NCBI GenBank assembly: GCA_907163345.1 | Contig: CAJQUN010000173.1 | Coordinates: 1-64,000, forward strand | DNA length: 64,000 bases | Source: Haberlea rhodopensis | Lineage: Eukaryota > Streptophyta > Magnoliopsida > Lamiales > Gesneriaceae | Reading direction: 5' to 3' | Part shown: positions 58,726 through 64,000 of the stretch, one piece after another | How positions within the stretch are numbered: position 1 is the stretch's first letter | How the letters are laid out: each line of letters begins with the position of its first letter | Program-made: the position numbers and the translations under genes | The notes under the pieces: generated by a model | Told to the model about the DNA's origin: nothing | The model's database searches: none | The model's input: only the letters and a program-made list of their open reading frames with translations

Positions 58726-61413
58726 CTCTATGACGAGGGATTATTCCGCTGATTCTATAGCGATGGGGTTATACCGCTATGTACGTAGCACTGGATTATG
58801 CCGCCTGTGAGCGATGGGTGCTGATTGCGTACCACTGTTGGATGACGGAGACATGTATGCCGCTATCTCATTAGCGAGGAGGTATGGTTTATTGCTGTTT
58901 TATTAGCATTATTGTGGATGATATACTTATACTGTCATGTGTTTGACGATGAGGCTATGGACGTCGTGTATCGACATATACCGTCACGAGTTGACGATGT
59001 TATTTCAAAGTCATATGTTGACAGGTACCGTCACGGGATGACGATGACATAGTGGATATTCTATGTAGACGTGAAGCGTCGTTTTGATGATTAAAACATT
59101 CATGTTTATGTATTTGGTTTTATGGTTTGGGTGCCGATGGTGAGCACATGGTAGAGTCTGGGTCACTAGTTGACGAGACCTTTTCGCCGAGCAAGTTGCT
59201 CGATGGAGTATTGGATGCATTGTACCGGTGAGAGTACCGCATCATGTAATAGAAGTAGATACTTTCGAGTAGTGATATCTTTGGGTATACTCGTTGGGAT
59301 GACTGATGCCAAGTGATTGGTGGTAAGAGTTGTCATTGAGGAAACTACTCGCTTGTCATTGTGATGTGTGGTAGTCATGGTTACACCCACCCCGAGGGTG
59401 TGGGATAAGTCCTAATGGATTAGGATTGCTTCATGGTTGAGCAAGGACACCGGGATGTCCATTATGCTTTGGTGTGTTTAGAGATATGTGGGTGATGACC
59501 CACAACTCGAATGGTTTGTACGGTATGGTATACCAGAATAGGACGTGTGTCACGTTGATAGGTTGGTATGAGCCTAAGGGACCAGAGAATTGTTAGCCAG
59601 GTATTTTTTCAGTGTTATAGTGTGCTTGTGATAGCCATTATACTGCTCGTGGGATTCGAGTTCAGCGAATCGTATGGTGATATGATGAGGACTTTTGGTA
59701 GACTCTTGTAGTCTCTTTGTGGCATGATAATTGAGGCAAGGAATACCTCACGGAGACGTTTATACGCCAAATGTTTTAAGCGACTTGTTTTGGGACAACT
59801 CAATTTTGTTGGAATACCAACGTGAGCATCGACAAGTTGTTGTTAGCTCTGGTTGAGCATCTTTGCATATGGTATGCGACGGAAGTCACAATTGGAATTG
59901 TGTGGTATAGTTAGTGGGGTGACACTACTATATTGACTTTATCTCTTGAAGAGATCTGGATTGTACTGTCATGGAGACAGCTAGTATTGGTTGAGGGTTG
60001 GTCGTGAATCAACCAGGGTAAGCCCTACTAGTGTTAGACTAGGTGATGGCTTCGTATTTCCAGTGAGATGTTCGAGGAGACGTCTCCGGGGGATGCTCGA
60101 GTTGTGTAGTACTATGACAATAGTACAGGGCATCGTTGGTTGAGTATACCTGGCGTATACGAGTTTCGCTTTGACGATATTGGCTTCGATGCACTATTCT
60201 GAACCAATTGCATATTTTGGTTCCGAGATATATGTTGGTATGTATATCCAGTTTTCCGGATGGTGGTTCGAAGTTGGAGAGTCATGGATTCATGACACTA
60301 TCCTTTTGGGAAAGGCGGTATTGATATACCTGCCGGTTGAATCTTTTGGGAGATTCGTTGCTTGGGTTTTGTGGTGTTGATGTTGAAATCACACCCTTTG
60401 GCTTGGTCTGTCGACCACTATTCTCCGTGGAGGAGAATAATCGAGGTTTGACAGCAGTTTTTGGGACTTTGGGTATGCTTGGAGATACCCGAGTCTATTG
60501 CTTTGAGTGTACCTGTTGTGTTGGTGCTTAGACATGTATGACCGTGTGTGTATACGAATGCCAACTCTATTTCGTTCCTTGCTGAACGTCAGAATTGTGT
60601 GCTTGGTTTGATGAATCTCCGGTGGGAGATGTGGCAATTCGAGATCGGTAATCTCGATGACACGATGCATTCTGACGAATGATCGTGAGGGCTGTTGACT
60701 TCCCCCTGAGGGGGATTGTCGTGTTTTGGAACCATGGTAGTTCTTGTTGGATAATTTGATAGCCTTCCTGTTTTAGGATTGTTGAATCCCAGGATAAACG
60801 AGGAGTGGCCAGGACTCGGATTTGTTTAGTGTCACGATCGACACGTGTTTGGAAATGCAATTGTTTGTCTTGCATGTCCCCTGTCGAACTTGAGACCTTG
60901 TAGAGTCTCGATAGTGTGTTTTGGACCAAGATGGGACTTCTTGGAACACATAGTTGTAGTCATCTGTAGTGATGTGTTTTGTGTGGTTTAGTGACCGTGG
61001 TTTACCCGACCCGAGTTGTAAGGGGTACAACTACTCCTTTGGAGGAGATGAACGGGAAAGCGAAACCGGATTTTTCCGGGAGTATACTGATTGTATACTA
61101 GTGGTTCTCATCTTAACGATGTGTGTGTTAAGCATCGTGGGCGAGTGGTGGATATCATGGAGAGATATCTATGTTAGAACCAATGGGGTTTTGATTGATT
61201 TGCAGTCATGGTGGACTGACTTCCGGGACGATTCACGTCGAGGTATGTTGTTATCTTTCGGGTTGTATTGATCTTGGCGTTTGCTCTATTTTAGAGCTTG
61301 GTGCGAGATGGGTGTTCTCGCGGTTGTTAATTCGATTCTAATGTGGTCCAGAATCGGGGTTGTGACCTTGTTTTATTTGTGTAGTCCTGGTGTTACGTGG
61401 AGTACACCGGTGT
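58726..61413 (+). repeat. Array of short, mostly unrelated hairpins in element D interior
   Basis: No coding sequence is recognised. Short inverted repeats follow one another every 30-60 bp, with different stems. Examples by arms: ACATAG/CTATGT (59,047-59,066), CACAATT/AATTGTG (59,887-59,902), GTACTAT/ATAGTAC (60,109-60,126), GTATAC/GTATAC (60,144-60,160), GAACCAA/TTGGTTC (60,201-60,223), GTCATG/CATGAC (60,281-60,296), TATTCTCC/GGAGAATA (60,419-60,439), TCGAGAT/ATCTCGA (60,639-60,657), AGTATAC/GTATACT (61,081-61,099), CGATTCT/AGAATCG (61,333-61,356). I counted about two dozen with stems of 6 bp or more. The first part (58,935-59,046) has four related CGTCA/TGACG forms. Confidence 0.72.
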
Positions 61414-61415
61414 AA

Positions 61416-61449
61416 TTTCGAGGACGAAATTTTATTAGTGGGAGATAAT
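61416..61449 (+). other. Polypurine tract and TTTCGAGGACGAAA box of element D
   Basis: TTTCGAGGACGAAA (61,416-61,429) is followed by the purine tract GTGGGAGATAAT (61,438-61,449) directly before the 3' LTR. Same arrangement as in element A. Confidence 0.85.
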
Positions 61450-63965
61450 TGTGATGTCCGGGAATTACTGGTGTTAATCTCGGTATGGTAATAATCCTTG
61501 ATGGATTTTCAATCGTGGCAAGTAGGAACTAATTGCGGTTTTGGGTCTCCAGAGGTTGTTAAATCGGGCACTTGGGATCGTTGGATCCAAAGGTTGAGAT
61601 TGTATTCTCATTTTGGTGGAAAACCTATGAATTGGGTTTTAGTGGGACTTGGCGTCCGGGGTGCCTTATGTTGGGGCCAGTCGGAAGATTTGATGTTGGA
61701 GAGAGAGTTTTTGTAAACAGATGATTTTTAATGAATCATGATGTATTTGTGGGGGTATTGGTATTTTGGGGCATTTTTGCTATATATACCAAGTGGACTC
61801 GGTATTCCGTCATTTGGCACGGAATCTTTCCCTCTCTTCCCCTCTCATCGTCCAAACCCTTCCCCCATTTCCCTTTTCTCCCTTGGAGGGGAAATCGCGG
61901 GTAGCTTGGCTCGGAGGCCTGTTTTCTCGAAGAAAACCAGGTATTAATCTTCCCCTCGTCATTGGCTTCGATTTGATAATAGTATGGTAGCTTTTGGTTG
62001 AGGTTTTGGATGACTTTGGGTTTGGGGAATTTTTGGTTAAAATCCTATGTTGAGTTTTTAAAGTTTTTTTTTGGTTTTAAATGTTGTATTTGAGGTGTTG
62101 GTGGTGTATGGGGTGTTGGTTTTGAGTTTAGGTGTGAAAAACACCATGGAAGCTCGATCTTTTCGGAAAACCGCAGGTGGCGATCGATCGCCGAGGTGGG
62201 GCGATCGATCGCGACGAGCAGTCCAATTTTTGAAGGCGATGAACAGTTCTGGCGATCGATCGCGAGGTCTCGGCGATCGATCGCGAGCGGGTTGGCGATC
62301 GATCGCGAGGATTGGCAATCGTTCGCGAGAAGGCACTGGATGACCACTGGAGTGTGGCGATCGATCGCGGTAGATGTGGCGATCGATCGCCGCCCGAAGG
62401 AAGGTGTTTTTTTGGAATTTTTGGAAAATGTCGGATTTTGGAACCGAGGTTTAAAGGGGCCGTTTCCGGGACAATGTCTACATTCCAATGGGAATGTTAT
62501 ACTTTTAAAATGGATTGGGTGAGGCCAAAGTTTAATAAAATGGGGTTTCCGGTTGAGTCTTTGGCTATCTATTAAACATATAAAATGGTGTATTTTGAGT
62601 ATTATACATGTTTAGCCGGGTGGCTTTTATATTGGTGATCGTCATAGATAGACGATAAGTTTAGAAGTTTTGAACGTGCTTGGGCACGTGGTAGCATGCT
62701 TGTTGTTGATTGTGAGTTTTTGTGTGATAGCACATAATTCATCGGATCGTGGGACTCGGGCGAAGTCGGACTCGAACTACGGAAAGTATAAGGTACGTAT
62801 AACGTACGAGCATGTCCCTTTATTTTAAATGCAATTGTTGAATGCATGACACACTGTATTGCAATAAATGTTTATGGAAATGCCTGGCATATGGTTTTAG
62901 CAATGAACGGGTATTAACGGATATTGACATACATGATTAATGGTAATGACTACAAATGGATGTATATGCATTGGGAATTGCCTGGTGCCGCTTTTGAACG
63001 AGCAATGATCGGATGTGGGCGCCTCTGAGCGGACATCGGTTATGTCGCCACTGCTGTTGAGCATGCGTGAGACTGAAATGCCGCTATTGTAGAGCGAGCA
63101 ATGAAATAGAACTATGGAACCATAAAAGAGATATATGGGATATTTGTGATCATTGTTTAATGATTTGATATTATTGTTATAATGTCGGTATGTGGCAGTG
63201 AATTCGTTAATGAATGTAATGATTAACTGGCATTTGGGAATTTGATGGTTTCAGTGTTTTGATAACAGGGACAGTACAGGAAACCCCGGATGAGGATGAT
63301 ACCATCCAGGGAGTATATTTTGTATTTCATAGCATTTACATTGTTGTAAATTATGAATTGTATTGTTGTGGTTATTGGATTTGGGATATTGGTATGCTCA
63401 CCCCGTGTGGGGGCTGTCTCTGTTGGGGCAGGTGATACAGGTGTAGCAGCGGCTTTGGAGTTGAACTCGGGCTGTTGATTTGAGGTACTTCCAGGATCGA
63501 GGTACCAGAGCTGGATGGATAGGCGCTCAGATCCAGAGTCGAGATCGAGTTGCGCTTGAGAGGTGCTTCCAGGATCGAAGCACCAGTAATGGTATCCCGT
63601 AGAGTGTTTTATACATTAGATACACGCTTATTCATTGGGTGCTCTTATCTGAGTACATATTACGTGTATATGGAATGTATAAATGGACTACGGCTTTTCT
63701 CTATTCATTTACGGTTAACATGCAATTTAATGTGGAATTGCTAAATGAATTGAGAGCATATTAGTGTATGTTGAAAGGTGCATGACATGTTTTATGGAAT
63801 GTGTTGGGAAAGTATAGACATTACACAATTAATGTAAAGGAATTTTATAGATGGCATCCATGCTAGGGTTGCATGTAATTACTTTCCCCTTGTTAACATG
63901 ATAGTATGCACTAAGTACAGTGGTTAATACACTAATATCGGGTTAAGGGCACGGGGGTCCTTACA
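61450..63965 (+). repeat. Element D 3' LTR (2516 bp)
   Basis: Same ends as the 5' LTR and 20 bp longer. Much of the length difference lies in the palindrome cluster, which has one more unit. All hairpins of the 5' LTR are present. Confidence 0.95.
62179..62391. repeat. GCGATCGATCGC palindrome cluster, element D 3' LTR
   Basis: Eight copies, including a decayed CAATCGTTCGC. An added unit near 62,286-62,325 (GCGGGTTG and GAGGATTG spacers) is not in the 5' LTR, and the second spacer after the GAACAGTTC word differs. Confidence 0.93.
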
Positions 63966-64000
63966 AAGACTCAGTTGCAAGAACTCCTTGACAAGGGCTA
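63966..64000 (+). pseudogene. Reverse transcriptase of element C resumes
   Basis: After the AAGAC duplication the sequence reads TQLQELLDKG, the expected next part of RT after RELK at 54,892. The gene continues beyond the window. Confidence 0.9.

Larger units (their letters stand above)
54893..63965 (+). mobile_element. Element D: LARD-like non-coding LTR retrotransposon
   Basis: 9.07-kb element with LTRs 54,893-57,388 and 61,450-63,965, AAGAC duplications (54,888-54,892 and 63,966-63,970), a Met-tRNA primer site and a polypurine tract. The 4.06-kb interior has no recognisable gag or pol. The TTTCGAGGACGAAA box before the polypurine tract is shared with element A, so the machinery used is probably that of a chromovirus. 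By eye the LTRs differ at roughly 40-50 sites (about 2 percent), more in the first third. The interior is made of repeats and short hairpins, described separately. The size and non-coding nature fit the large retrotransposon derivative class. Confidence 0.92.
51416..64000 (+). mobile_element. Element C: Ty3/gypsy element with gag-pol internal deletion, running off the window
   Basis: Contains a 5' LTR, primer site, gag, a pol fragment reaching the start of RT, element D (54,893-63,965), and then RT resuming in the last 35 bases. Most of its pol and its 3' LTR lie beyond the window. A deletion joins the gag zinc knuckle to the region after protease, so the copy is defective. Confidence 0.9.

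Noticed and set aside
57647..61271. Small ORFs in the interior of D as remnants of gag or pol
   Set aside because: No Gag core, zinc knuckle, RT or integrase motif could be found in any frame; the sequence is made of repeats and hairpins.

Overview
The window is nuclear DNA of a flowering plant. The evidence is nested LTR retrotransposons of plant-specific types (chromodomain Ty3/gypsy, Sirevirus-like Ty1/copia gag), initiator-Met-tRNA primer sites and 5-bp target duplications, beside a large AT-rich satellite. No ordinary host gene, rRNA, tRNA or CRISPR is visible. I cannot name the species.

Layout. (1) 1-38,232 is one uninterrupted tandem satellite with monomers of about 95-158 bp. The left block (1-21,868) has a higher-order repeat of about 1.94 kb (17 monomers). 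The right block (21,869-38,232) is more divergent and repeats at about 1.3-1.45 kb (about 12 monomers). A short LTR remnant lies at 30,115-30,220. (2) 38,233-51,415 is element A, a 5'-truncated, decayed chromovirus pol (protease remnant, RT, RNase H, integrase, chromodomain) ending in the first 56 bp of its 3' LTR. Two elements sit inside it: B (39,810-47,479, minus strand), a young non-autonomous copia element with gag and a second ORF but no pol, and X, a solo LTR (48,280-50,447) that splits the integrase core. (3) 51,416 to the window end is element C, a gypsy element with a gag/pol internal deletion, inserted in the LTR of A. (4) 54,893-63,965 is element D, a non-coding LARD-like LTR element inserted in the RT of C. 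C resumes at 63,966.

The nesting gives a relative order: A is oldest, X, B and C entered A, and D entered C. Target duplications support B (CTAAT), X (GCGGT) and D (AAGAC). B has nearly identical LTRs; those of D differ at roughly 2 percent by eye.

The most unusual signal is secondary-structure potential. The LTRs of X, C and D share an ordered series of elements: TATA box, cluster of CGATCG-type palindromes, a GTACGT/ACGTAC hairpin on a splice-donor-like site, a variable repeat cassette and, in X and D, a CAGGAT-loop hairpin. The 4-kb interior of D has no recognisable gene. It consists of rearranged X-type LTR pieces, exact 56-bp repeats carrying two hairpins each, and about 2.5 kb of closely spaced short hairpins whose stems differ from one to the next.
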